Source: Minisyncoccota bacterium | GTDB lineage: Bacteria > Patescibacteriota > Minisyncoccia > Phycocordibacterales > UBA2100 | Length of the DNA: 13,042 bases | Direction of reading: 5' to 3' | Assembly: GCA_020058565.1 (NCBI GenBank) | Contig: JAGVDT010000102.1 | Coordinates: 1 to 13,042 of the forward strand | Shown: one piece after another, positions 1 to 6,897 of the stretch | How positions within the stretch are numbered: position 1 is the first letter of the stretch | Layout: each line of letters opens with the position of its first letter | Program-made: the position numbers and the translations under genes | Notes under the pieces: generated by a model | Seen by the model: only the letters and a program-made list of their open reading frames with translations | Database searches by the model: none | Told to the model about the DNA's origin: nothing

Positions 1-1
1 A

Positions 2-1237
2 CAAATTGCAGGGTGGGGGCGACCTACGCTAAAAAATATTAACTACAAGGAAGATCATGACGTTGCAAGCTACGCACCGGGTTTTACTTTCGAGGGAGAT
101 AATACAGTCGTGTATGCAAGTGCAATATCATCAATCGGAATTGAAAAATACTACTTTAATCTTAACGTTTATCGCGACGACGGTGGACATCAAATGGAAC
201 ATCGCAATCTACTGAACGCTTCTGCGCTGCAGAATTTCATGGCAGATATTTTTAAGCAACGTGGCCTCTCGGATGGAAATAATATTTCAAAAAATAAGCC
301 ACTTGTAAACAGTATTGCAGATCAATTAATTATTACTACTCATTCCCCAGTTCTTCTTGGCGCTTACGACCAACTTGGCAATTTCACAGGCGTCGACTCA
401 AATCAAAATCTTTCTTCGGAAATTTTAACCACTACTGAAAATATTCCTGGCAGCTCATTTGCGTATACCAGCGAAACACAAAGTATATTTTTGCCTAAAA
501 ATGGCAGCTATCGATTCGTATATAAAGGTATCGGTACCGGTCCAACCACTGTAACGATTGACAGCATAACAGCAGACGCGACAACACCCATTGTTCAATA
601 CTCAGATATGCCAACAGTTGAAGGCACAGAAGCATCATTTACGATCACCGCAACTGAACCAGCAGCAGCGATAATAAAATTGGATGTGGATGGCAACGGG
701 ACAATAGATAGCACTATTACTCCGGATGGCATAACACCATCAGTGAACGAGCTCATTTCTCAGATTAAGCTGAAAATTCTTTCTCTCACGGCGAAGGAAA
801 AATTGAAGCAAACTCTGATTAAGAAAATTGAATCCCTCGAAAACAAAATTTCGAACAAAAAAATCAAAAATGCCAAAATTCTTGCAAATCTAGATGTCAA
901 GGTTTCGAAACAATCTGCGAAGGGTAACATATCTGCCGCTGACGCAAATTCAATTGTTGTTCTAATAGACGAACTCGAAGCTCAGTCAGACAGCACCTCA
1001 CTTGATGCAAACATAATCTCACAGCTACGGGACAAGGTACTTTCACTGAGCCTAAAAACTGCTGCAAGAAATGATCTACTAAAACGCATTGTGAATCTAG
1101 AAAATAAGGCAATACTCACAAAATCCCTCTCAAGCCTTACATCGAACATATCGAAAAAGGCATCAAGTGGAAAACTCACAGACAGTGACGCTCAAGCACT
1201 GATTGATCTGCTTGGGCAAATAGAAAATGCGATATAA
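2..1237 (+). CDS. C-terminal part of a secreted alpha/beta-hydrolase (lipase-like) protein with helical repeats; 5' end outside window
   Basis: The frame is open back to base 2, so the GTG at 110 is probably internal and the true start lies upstream. The first visible part has GDNTV (bases 95-109) and then MEHRNLL (194-214). In lipase-type alpha/beta hydrolases a GDGTV-like motif carries the catalytic Asp and a later H-x-x-L segment the catalytic His; I infer those are the Asp at 98-100 and the His at 200-202. Next comes a beta-rich module beginning THSPVLLGAYD, as in secreted CPR hydrolases, then a calcium-loop-like DVDGNGTID (from about 683). Bases 749-1234 encode two copies of a helical repeat. 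No sortase motif or membrane anchor is seen at the C terminus. The nucleophile Ser would lie upstream, so the enzyme class is unproven. It is AT-richer than the genes further right. The small membrane gene starts 7 bp after the stop. Confidence 0.7.
   Translation, partial: QIAGWGRPTLKNINYKEDHDVASYAPGFTFEGDNTVVYASAISSIGIEKYYFNLNVYRDDGGHQMEHRNLLNASALQNFMADIFKQRGLSDGNNISKNKPLVNSIADQLIITTHSPVLLGAYDQLGNFTGVDSNQNLSSEILTTTENIPGSSFAYTSETQSIFLPKNGSYRFVYKGIGTGPTTVTIDSITADATTPIVQYSDMPTVEGTEASFTITATEPAAAIIKLDVDGNGTIDSTITPDGITPSVNELISQIKLKILSLTAKEKLKQTLIKKIESLENKISNKKIKNAKILANLDVKVSKQSAKGNISAADANSIVVLIDELEAQSDSTSLDANIISQLRDKVLSLSLKTAARNDLLKRIVNLENKAILTKSLSSLTSNISKKASSGKLTDSDAQALIDLLGQIENAI
749..1234 (+). 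repeat. Two tandem coding copies of a charged helical repeat (87 aa and 75 aa)
   Basis: Copy 1 starts ELISQIKLKILSL (base 749) and copy 2 starts NIISQLRDKVLSL (base 1010). Both continue to a matching I-x-x-LENK segment and end in matching halves: GNISAADANSIVVLIDELE against GKLTDSDAQALIDLLGQIE. The offset is 261 bp. Copy 1 has about 12 additional lysine/asparagine-rich residues between the two halves. The similarity is at protein level; the DNA has diverged, so this is an old duplication rather than recent slippage. Predicted as coiled or bundled helices at the C-terminal end of a secreted protein, possibly a wall or surface-attachment module; that role is inference. Confidence 0.75.
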
Positions 1238-1238
1238 T
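1212..1238 (+). promoter_or_regulatory. Possible promoter inside the end of the upstream gene, placing the start codon at +1
   Basis: A perfect TATAAT lies at 1233-1238, overlapping the stop codon of the hydrolase gene. ATG 1245 follows after 6 bp, so a transcript starting 7 bp past the -10 box would be leaderless. A weak -35 (TTGGGC, 1212-1217) sits 15 bp upstream, which is shorter than usual. The spacing matches that before the FKBP and rpsO genes. Confidence 0.35.
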
Positions 1239-1244
1239 CACGTC

Positions 1245-1550
1245 ATGAAAATATCTAAGTTGGGTGCTGGAGCCGCACTAATTTACTTAGTTGTTGCTTT
1301 GCTTTTATTTCTAGAGGCCAATAATTGTAACGGAGTGTTCTGCAGCGTGGGGATGTATTTTCCGATGTGGCCTTGGTACACGTTTAATAATGATGGTTTA
1401 AATGTTGTGTTATTCAAATTGGGTAGCCCGACATTTTTTTGGCCAACAATTGCGGTAAACGCTGTTATTTTATACTTGGCAGGCACGATGTTACAGCCAC
1501 TATTTCAAACACTACTCGGAACAATTTCCGCACAACCTCCCAAGAAATAG
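1245..1550 (+). CDS. Small two-helix membrane protein of unknown function
   Basis: A 101-aa protein when started at ATG 1245. An in-frame ATG at 1227 would add 6 residues but overlaps the preceding gene, and neither start has a Shine-Dalgarno sequence. I prefer 1245 because it follows a TATAAT by 6 bp. Two hydrophobic segments are visible: one near the N terminus (ALIYLVVALLLFL) and one near the C terminus (FFWPTIAVNAVILYLAG). Between them is a 35-40 residue loop with two cysteines (NNCNGVFC) and aromatic residues (MWPWYTF). The tail QPPKK is short and basic. The cysteine-containing loop could lie outside the membrane and form a disulfide, but topology is not certain. I do not recognise the family. 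Confidence 0.6.
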   Translation: MKISKLGAGAALIYLVVALLLFLEANNCNGVFCSVGMYFPMWPWYTFNNDGLNVVLFKLGSPTFFWPTIAVNAVILYLAGTMLQPLFQTLLGTISAQPPKK

Positions 1551-1920
1551 AGCAGCACACATAGTTTCACAACAAGCTAAAGCCTGCAACGCAGAAACGG
1601 GAAATTTAAAGGAGTGAGATTGGGGGACGGGGTTAAAGATCCGGCTGCGAAAACAATGTTGCTAGGAGGTTGAGATCGATAATTTTTGCGGAACTTTAGA
1701 CTGGAAACGTGTCACACGCAGTTCGAAGCGCGGGTGCGCGACGGAGGGCTGTGAAATAAAAATTCGATGCATGCGATGCTGGCTGGTTTCGGCAATAATA
1801 CTTTTACCACATTTATCATGTACGCTTTTCGTAAGGCCATGTCTGCTCGATCGAAATTGCCTATACTCCTCTAACACGCGGCCGCGCATTAGACGGGTAT
1901 ATTTCCGTACCGTGAGATTT
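1551..1920. other. 370-bp stretch without a supportable gene, between convergent genes
   Basis: The flanking genes converge here. Open frames in it (1662-1889 minus, 1771-1953 plus) have arginine/serine-rich, non-protein-like translations and no ribosome-binding context. Two inverted repeats sit near the end of the 587-aa gene: an imperfect 22-bp palindrome at 1871-1892 around CGCGGCCGCG, and a bulged pair ACGGGTA/TACCGT at 1893-1899 and 1908-1913. Either could be a 3'-end structure for the minus-strand mRNA, but neither is followed by a T-run. No tRNA, tmRNA, RNase P or SRP RNA signature was seen. AGGAGG at 1664-1669 leads into no useful frame. Confidence 0.4.
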
Positions 1921-3684
1921 CTACAGTCTTCTGACCGACTGCAGGCGACTTAAGAGTTCCGGGAAAGAGTACGGCGATTCGGCGATAATGAGCAGGTTTG
2001 GTGACGGGAAAGAATAGTAGAGCTGTGTTTGGCCGCTGTCATCTTTGAGTTCACGGACGTCGTAGTTGCGCATCACGTTGTCTTTAAAAACTCGCTCCGA
2101 GGGTATGCCGTTTACGTCGAGTGTTATCGCGGGTACCGGCGTAAATGTCGGCGAGAGATCGGCGTTCATGGTGCGCTCCCATGCGAGCATGCCCGCGAAC
2201 GCGCGGTCGTAATTCGTAATCGAAACCACTATGACAGGCGCGTTTTTGTCGACAACATGCAGCCCAAAGAAAAATTCAGCGCCGAGAGATCTCGTAAGGT
2301 TTTCTGGGGCATTGAACCCGAGAGCCATGAAAAATTCAGCTGCGGTCGCCTGACGCGGCTGAAGGTTCGGATCGGTGCCCTGAAATATCGGGACAATGCT
2401 GGTAATAGACCCGAGCGATCCCGCGCTCGCCTGGCGCTCGCCAGCGACGCGACGCTTGAGTTCGGAGGGAGCCGCGTTGTCTAAAGGAAGCGCGACGCTC
2501 TGCTCGGCAAAGACCAATGAATTTAGCTGTTGCACGTTTGTGGCCGAATGACTCATCATTACGAGATAGACTCCGGCGAGCGCAGCGCCACCTAGTAAGA
2601 AGAGGAGAGCGCTGGCAAACAAAATACCGACCGTCCGTTTGCGCCGTTCTCGTCGCCCGAAATCTTCCTCGATAAGTTCGCTGCGTTTTTTATCCTGCTC
2701 CAGCGAAACCGCCCGGACCAGCGACATTTTTTTCTCTTTAACAACTGTCTGTAAGTCGTCTTTGAGCGTATGCACCGAAGAAATATTTCCGGAATCGGGG
2801 CGGGATGCCATGGCGTTAGCGGTCTCGGCATCGGCCGGCGGCTTTACGACCATGCCGGCCAGGTTTTTGCTTTCCATGTTTGCGACGGGTATTGCTGCAG
2901 GCTTCGTGTCTGCCGCGCCTTTAAAGTCACGCCGTTCGGGAAGTTTGACTTCTCGCAATATTTTTTCGATGTCGGTGTTGATGCCTGCCGGGGGCGGTGG
3001 GTTTGTTTGGGCGCTCGGACTCGGTGCCGTGTTTGAGGTTTGGGGTGTTGGTATTGCGGGTTTTTCCGCAAGTGGTGCAGACGATGCCAAAGATTCGCGT
3101 GCCGGACTGGCCTGTGGCGGGGTTTTTTCTATTGCGCTAAGGGGTGCAGGGGTCAGAGAATCCGGCATCAAAGACGGAGGAATTTTCATTTCTGGTAGTT
3201 TGTTCGGCAAATTGAGTCCAACATCTGGCGCCTCTTGTGCTGAGGCAATAGCGCCCTGGGGCGCAGATGCGACGATCGGAGTTTGCACTTTGGGTTGAGC
3301 AGGCGTCGGCGCTGGTCGCAAAGTTGGCGACACGACATTTGGAGTTTCGGGTGACACCACGCGTTCAACGACGTGCTCTTCCAATATGACTGGCTCTGGA
3401 GCGGTGCCCCGCGGAGCAGCTGACTGTCCCAGTACGGGTTTAATAGTTTCTGCAAGACGTGCAACGAGGCTCTCGTTCTGGGCTGGCCTGGAGGGGTTTG
3501 AAACAGACTTGCTCGCTCCGTCTGATTCCGCCAAAATACCCTGCTCAGCAGGGTATTTTGGCGCTTCATTGAGAGACGCGCCTTCTGTGGCGGTGTTTGT
3601 TTTTAACGCACTAGATGCGCCGTTCGTTGCGCCTGTCGTCGCGGCGCCCGTGTCTTTCGTGTCTTTCTCTTCCGCCATGTTCAT
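1921..3684 (-). CDS. Single-pass membrane protein with long disordered N-terminal region and conserved-looking C-terminal domain, function unknown
   Basis: A 587-aa protein. Residues 1-300 are Pro/Ala/Ser/Thr-rich and look disordered. Residues about 305-345 are charged and probably helical (VKEKKMSLVRAVSLEQDKKR). After RRERRKR comes one membrane segment at about 352-376 (TVGILFASALLFLLGGAALA), followed by a globular C-terminal region of about 210 residues. The positive-inside rule puts the N-terminal part in the cytoplasm and the C-terminal domain outside. The start lies inside pnp (74-bp overlap) and is supported by a purine-rich AAGGGGG about 6 bp upstream, so translation is probably coupled to pnp. 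Residues 41-52 are encoded by a 35-bp palindrome. I do not recognise a characterised family; an envelope role linked to the pnp operon only by position is as far as I would go. Confidence 0.75.
   Translation of the reverse strand: MNMAEEKDTKDTGAATTGATNGASSALKTNTATEGASLNEAPKYPAEQGILAESDGASKSVSNPSRPAQNESLVARLAETIKPVLGQSAAPRGTAPEPVILEEHVVERVVSPETPNVVSPTLRPAPTPAQPKVQTPIVASAPQGAIASAQEAPDVGLNLPNKLPEMKIPPSLMPDSLTPAPLSAIEKTPPQASPARESLASSAPLAEKPAIPTPQTSNTAPSPSAQTNPPPPAGINTDIEKILREVKLPERRDFKGAADTKPAAIPVANMESKNLAGMVVKPPADAETANAMASRPDSGNISSVHTLKDDLQTVVKEKKMSLVRAVSLEQDKKRSELIEEDFGRRERRKRTVGILFASALLFLLGGAALAGVYLVMMSHSATNVQQLNSLVFAEQSVALPLDNAAPSELKRRVAGERQASAGSLGSITSIVPIFQGTDPNLQPRQATAAEFFMALGFNAPENLTRSLGAEFFFGLHVVDKNAPVIVVSITNYDRAFAGMLAWERTMNADLSPTFTPVPAITLDVNGIPSERVFKDNVMRNYDVRELKDDSGQTQLYYSFPSPNLLIIAESPYSFPELLSRLQSVRRL
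3529..3563. repeat. 35-bp palindrome (17-bp arms, 1-bp centre) inside a coding region
   Basis: The left arm is 3529-3545 (CGCCAAAATACCCTGCT), the centre is C3546, and the right arm 3547-3563 is its exact reverse complement. It is translated in the minus direction as residues 41-52 of the 587-aa protein (PKYPAEQGILA and neighbours), in a disordered stretch. In mRNA it would form a very stable hairpin. A 17-bp perfect match is not expected from coding constraint, so I read it as an inserted palindromic element or a selected RNA structure. Confidence 0.85.
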
Positions 3685-5884
3685 CGCGGCCCCCTTCTCC
3701 AGGCTTCACGCCTTTGCGTGAAGCATATTCAGGATCGGCGGCCTTGATGGAGAGATTATACCTTCCTTTATCGTCTATTTCCTTCAATACTACCGGCACA
3801 ATGTCCCCTATCTGTACAACGTCGGTGACTCTGTCTACGCGGAAAGGCGCCATTTCGGATACGTGCACAAGGCCGTCTTTTCCGGGGCCGATTTGCACAA
3901 AAGCACCGAAGTCCATCAAGCGTACTACTGGGCCTTCGAATCGCTCTCCAACTTCGTATTCACGAGTAAGGTCGTGGATCTCTTTGTGTGCCGCTTCGGC
4001 TGCGCCGTTTTTACCGGTTATAAATACGGTGCCGTCTTCTTCGATCGTAATGTCATCGGCTTTCGTGCGTTCACGGATGCCATTGATTGTCTTTCCGCCA
4101 GGGCCTATTACAAGCCCAATCTGGTCGACTGCGACTTTGAGCGTAAGGATCTTCGGTGCCCTAGCGCTGATATCAGCCCGGGGAGCCGGAATTGCTTTTG
4201 TGATTACGTCGAGAATCTGAAGGCGTGCTTTTTTCGCTTGCTCAAATGCTTTTGCCAGGACTTCGAGCGGAACGCCTTCGACTTTTACGTCCATCTGTAC
4301 GCCAGTGACGCCTTCGGAAGTGCCCGCAACTTTGAAGTCCATGTCGCCGTGGTGGTCTTCTGGCCCCTGGATATCTGTTAATACAATGTAAGCATTGTTT
4401 CCTTTGACGACTCCATTTTCTTTTGCATTTCCTGGAAGCTCGAAGCTAGAAGCTGGCACCTGTTTCGACATCATACCCATCGCGATACCGGCAACGGGGC
4501 GGCTTATCGGTACGCCCGCGTCCATAAGCGCAAGTGTCGATGCGCAGACAGTCGCCATGGAAGTTGAGCCGTTGGAGGCAAGGCATTCGGAGACGATGCG
4601 GATGGTGTACGGGAATTTGTCTTTGCCTGGCAGAACGACGCGCACACTTTTCTCAGCAAGAGCGCCGTGGCCTATCATGCGGCGGTTCATGCCGCCGACG
4701 CGCCCCGTCTCCCCGACCGAAAATGGCGGGAAGTTGTAGTGGAGCATGAAGGTTTTCTTGGTGTCCTGGTACTCTATAGTGTCCAGAAGCTGAGCATCGC
4801 CGGGGCCGCCGAGAGTGAGCGCAGCGAGTACGTGCGTCTCACCGCGGTAGAAGAGGCCGGAGCCGTGGATTACCGGAGAAATGCCGCCAGCTTGCGCAAA
4901 GAGCGGGCGTACCTCGTCGAACGCGCGGCCGTCGACACGTTTGCCTTCCTTGATGGCGAGATCGTGGACGTAGTTGTCCATGCGGTGCTCAAAATACACA
5001 TCGAGGCGGCCTGGAAGAATGTCTTCAAATTCGCCTTTGGCGTGGATCATCCATTCGGATTTCATTTCGTTGATATCATGCTTGTCGATGCGCCCCGCTT
5101 TTGCAGCGAGTTTTGTACCGATGAGCTTGTCATAGGCAGGTGCCAGTCGCGCGTCGTCCTCAAACGGAGGAATAAAGGCCGTTTTCTCGACACCGCGCTC
5201 AGCGACGATCTGCTTTTGCCACGCCTGCATTTTTTCAATTTCTTCGCTCGCCTTTTTAAGGCCAGCGTTAAGCGTGGTTTCTGAGACTTCCTGCGCGCCG
5301 ACTTCGATCATGTTTATAAGGCCGTCTTTGCCGCAGGCCAAGAGGTCGAGGGTGGCTTTCGGCGAACCCATTTCGTCACGTTCTTTGTAGGTAGGGTTAA
5401 CGAAAAATTCGTTGCCATTTTCCATTTGCCCGATACGCACCGCAGAAACCGGACCGTTGAACGGTATGTCGGAGGTAGATATTGCAAGCGACGCGGCGTT
5501 TACCGCGAGCACATCAGGGTCGTAGTCTTCGAGTGCGAGGACCGAGATGATAACCTGCACTTCGCGCTTGAGTCCCTTGGGGAAAAGCGGGCGTATAGTG
5601 CGGTCGACAATGCGGCCGCTAAGGACTGCTTCGTCCGAAGGGCGGCCTTCGCGGCGCATAAAGCGGGAGCCGAGGATAGCTCCGGCTGCATAAAACTTCT
5701 CCTCGTATTCTACGGAGAGCGGGAAATAGTCCTTGTCGGACTCTTTGCCCATTACTACTGTCGCTAGTACCGCGCTATTGCCATAGCGAAGTAATACCGA
5801 ACCTGATGCCTGGTTGGCCCAGTCGTTAAATTCTGCAGTCATCGTCTTATCGCCGATCTGCAAAGAATATTCTTTCTTTTCCAT
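3611..5884 (-). CDS. pnp: Polyribonucleotide nucleotidyltransferase (PNPase)
   Basis: A 757-aa 3'-5' phosphorolytic exoribonuclease, normally a cytoplasmic trimer that degrades RNA to nucleoside diphosphates. The order is two RNase PH-like domains joined by a helical domain, then KH (about 575-635, with GPGGK) and S1 (about 644-713, VVRLMDFGAFVQI). The second RNase PH domain keeps GETGRVGGMNRR, the phosphate-binding SNGSTSMA, and acidic D510 and D516 in PEDHHGDMDF, equivalent to E. coli D486 and D492. The offset of 24 is explained partly by an extra peptide at about 472-494, of which residues 476-484 come from a 7-bp repeat array. The tail 714-757 is rich in Arg, His and Glu. The NYN gene ends upstream in a terminator, so pnp has its own promoter. 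rpsO lies two genes upstream, an echo of the usual rpsO-pnp pair. Confidence 0.97.
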   Translation of the reverse strand: MEKKEYSLQIGDKTMTAEFNDWANQASGSVLLRYGNSAVLATVVMGKESDKDYFPLSVEYEEKFYAAGAILGSRFMRREGRPSDEAVLSGRIVDRTIRPLFPKGLKREVQVIISVLALEDYDPDVLAVNAASLAISTSDIPFNGPVSAVRIGQMENGNEFFVNPTYKERDEMGSPKATLDLLACGKDGLINMIEVGAQEVSETTLNAGLKKASEEIEKMQAWQKQIVAERGVEKTAFIPPFEDDARLAPAYDKLIGTKLAAKAGRIDKHDINEMKSEWMIHAKGEFEDILPGRLDVYFEHRMDNYVHDLAIKEGKRVDGRAFDEVRPLFAQAGGISPVIHGSGLFYRGETHVLAALTLGGPGDAQLLDTIEYQDTKKTFMLHYNFPPFSVGETGRVGGMNRRMIGHGALAEKSVRVVLPGKDKFPYTIRIVSECLASNGSTSMATVCASTLALMDAGVPISRPVAGIAMGMMSKQVPASSFELPGNAKENGVVKGNNAYIVLTDIQGPEDHHGDMDFKVAGTSEGVTGVQMDVKVEGVPLEVLAKAFEQAKKARLQILDVITKAIPAPRADISARAPKILTLKVAVDQIGLVIGPGGKTINGIRERTKADDITIEEDGTVFITGKNGAAEAAHKEIHDLTREYEVGERFEGPVVRLMDFGAFVQIGPGKDGLVHVSEMAPFRVDRVTDVVQIGDIVPVVLKEIDDKGRYNLSIKAADPEYASRKGVKPGEGGRDEHGGRERHERHGRRDDRRNERRI
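3703..3724 (-). promoter_or_regulatory. 9-bp stem-loop in the pnp tail just upstream of the next gene's ribosome-binding site
   Basis: The perfect arms GCTTCACGC (3703-3711) and GCGTGAAGC (3716-3724) enclose a 4-nt loop (AAAG in the minus-strand RNA). The stem ends just before the purine-rich GGAGAAGGGGG that precedes the 587-aa gene start at 3684. It could be an RNase processing site, a 3'-end protector of pnp mRNA, or a structure opened by ribosomes finishing pnp. The inverted repeat is seen directly; the function is inferred. Confidence 0.6.
4434..4461. repeat. 7-bp repeat array translated within pnp
   Basis: Four consecutive 7-mers fit one register: GGAAGCT, CGAAGCT, then AGAAGCT and a diverged GGCACCT. 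On the minus strand they encode residues 476-484 (VPASSFELP). The array lies where E. coli PNPase runs directly into its YVVL strand, so it is part of an extra peptide in a conserved protein. The unit is the same type as in rarA (8203-8237) and upstream of the NYN gene. No facing inverted partner was found nearby. Confidence 0.7.
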
Positions 5885-6008
5885 ATACTACTATGTTTAC
5901 CCCGAGCGAGGTCGAGGGGTGCCAGCTGAATTTCAGCATTTACCCCCAAATTTCTATAAGGGAAATCCTGCCTATCCAGCTGCCACGATTAATTTTTAAA
6001 CTGCCAAC
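5885..6008 (-). promoter_or_regulatory. Putative pnp 5' leader with two hairpins
   Basis: If transcription starts just after the -10 at 6009-6014, pnp has a leader of about 115-120 nt. It contains GCTGAA/TTCAGC at 5925-5930 and 5932-5937. A second hairpin has ACCC/GGGT as its outer pairing at 5899-5920, with further inner pairing across a bulge. The latter ends about 15 bp before the start codon, and no clear Shine-Dalgarno is present. In E. coli, pnp is autoregulated through a leader hairpin cut by RNase III; a comparable arrangement is plausible here but not shown. Confidence 0.4.
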
Positions 6009-6036
6009 ATCGTACCATATTTACCCTTTTTCTCAA
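6009..6036 (-). promoter_or_regulatory. Promoter for pnp
   Basis: On the minus strand TTGAGA (6031-6036, five of six to TTGACA) is followed after 16 bp by TACGAT (6009-6014, four of six to TATAAT). It lies immediately downstream of the terminator that closes the NYN gene, which is where an independent pnp promoter is needed. Confidence 0.55.
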
Positions 6037-6042
6037 CAATCG

Positions 6043-6078
6043 ACAAAAAAACCGCCGACATAAAGGCGGTTTTTTTGT
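6043..6078 (-). terminator. Rho-independent terminator after the NYN gene
   Basis: The arms 6043-6056 and 6065-6078 pair over 14 bp with an 8-nt loop. The core is CCGCC/GGCGG flanked by a run of seven A and a run of seven T. In minus-strand RNA a GC stem is followed by seven U. It starts 8 bp past the NYN stop codon and separates that gene from pnp. The symmetry would allow action in both directions. Confidence 0.92.
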
Positions 6079-6086
6079 GTCTGTCA

Positions 6087-6743
6087 TTATTCAACTTCAG
6101 TGATTCTCTCAATCTCCTGAAGTGAAGGCTTTTTACTCTCTGGTTCGCCAGACTGGTCGGCGTAATCATTTTTCAAATTCGCGTCGGTATCAGTCTGGGC
6201 GGCTTGCCGTGAGCGTGTCGAACGGCCACCACCACGGAAATTGAGTAGATAGCGGCGTGGGTCTTCGTCCAGATCGAGGAAGTCGTCGGTGGCTTCTTTG
6301 AGCTTGGCTGACGTGGAGCGGCCAAAAGATACGACTTCTACCTGGCAGCCATCGTGGTTTTGGAGGTACTGCACGAGCGGCACGAAATCGCCGTCGCCCG
6401 TAATTAGAATTACGGTGTCGAGGTTCGGCGATGCGGTTATAGCATCTACCGCAAGCCCCACGTCCCAGTCGGCTTTTTTGGCTCCGCCGGAGAAAACCTG
6501 TAGGTCTTTAAGGCGCATTTCGATGCCAATCTTTTCCAATGCTTCAAAAAAGCCTTTTTCCTCGCCACTTTCGGTCGTAACCGCATACGCGCGCGCGCGT
6601 ATGAGGCGGCGCCCTGCCACAGCGTCTTTGAGGATGTTGCCGAAGTTGCAGCGGGCGTGATACAGATTTTTAGCGCTGTGATAAAGGTTTTGCGTGTCTA
6701 TAAATACGCCGACACGCTGTTCAGGATGCTTGATGATTGCCAT
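6087..6743 (-). CDS. NYN-domain protein (LabA/DUF88 family), putative ribonuclease
   Basis: A 218-aa protein. NYN domains have a PIN-like fold that binds a metal with a cluster of aspartates; several members are RNases. The visible candidates are D16 in VGVFIDTQNLYHS, D92/D94/D100 in KKADWDVGLAVDA, and D117/D119 in LITGDGDFVPL, the pattern of the LabA/DUF88 group. The strand QVEVVSF follows. The domain ends near residue 165. The C-terminal 50 residues are polar and probably disordered, opening with an Arg/Gly-rich patch (FRGGGRSTRSR) that could contact RNA. It sits between rpsO and pnp on the same strand but is closed by its own terminator, so it shares a neighbourhood rather than a transcript with pnp. 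There is no Shine-Dalgarno. A repeat element lies directly upstream. The substrate is unknown. Confidence 0.88.
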   Translation of the reverse strand: MAIIKHPEQRVGVFIDTQNLYHSAKNLYHARCNFGNILKDAVAGRRLIRARAYAVTTESGEEKGFFEALEKIGIEMRLKDLQVFSGGAKKADWDVGLAVDAITASPNLDTVILITGDGDFVPLVQYLQNHDGCQVEVVSFGRSTSAKLKEATDDFLDLDEDPRRYLLNFRGGGRSTRSRQAAQTDTDANLKNDYADQSGEPESKKPSLQEIERITEVE

Positions 6744-6751
6744 AAAATTCA

Positions 6752-6880
6752 GGCTATAGGCATTAGCGTATAGCTTCTAGCTTAGATAAAAATACAAAAC
6801 TACTTATTAAAATATTTCTTACTAACGACGCATTGTAACAGATTCTGCGGATCTTAAGCTTCAAGCTAGTGCCTGTAGCC
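6752..6880. repeat. 129-bp element with facing arrays of 7-bp units, between rpsO and the NYN gene
   Basis: The left arm (6752-6785) reads as successive 7-mers beginning GGCTATA, GGCATTA and continuing with GCTTCTA-type units. The reverse complement of the right arm (6853-6880) begins GGCTACA, GGCACTA and then GCTTGAA, GCTTAAG. The arms match unit for unit, except that the left arm carries one extra unit (GCGTATA, 6766-6772). The 67 bp between them is AT-rich and probably holds the NYN promoter. Further right, 6871-6890 continues in 7-bp steps starting GCC. Arms differing by a whole unit point to a tandem-repeat process acting on an inverted pair. Confidence 0.75.
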
Positions 6881-6897
6881 GATTGCCTCACCGACGC

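Noticed and set aside
1717..1740. GTTCGAA resembling a tRNA T-loop
   Set aside because: The flanking bases do not form the 5-bp T stem on either strand, and no anticodon arm or acceptor stem could be placed.
2639..3298. Long open frame on the plus strand opposite the 587-aa gene
   Set aside because: It lies antisense to a Pro/Ala-rich coding region whose composition keeps the opposite frame open; the translation is Ser/Gly/Ala-rich with no family resemblance or ribosome-binding site.
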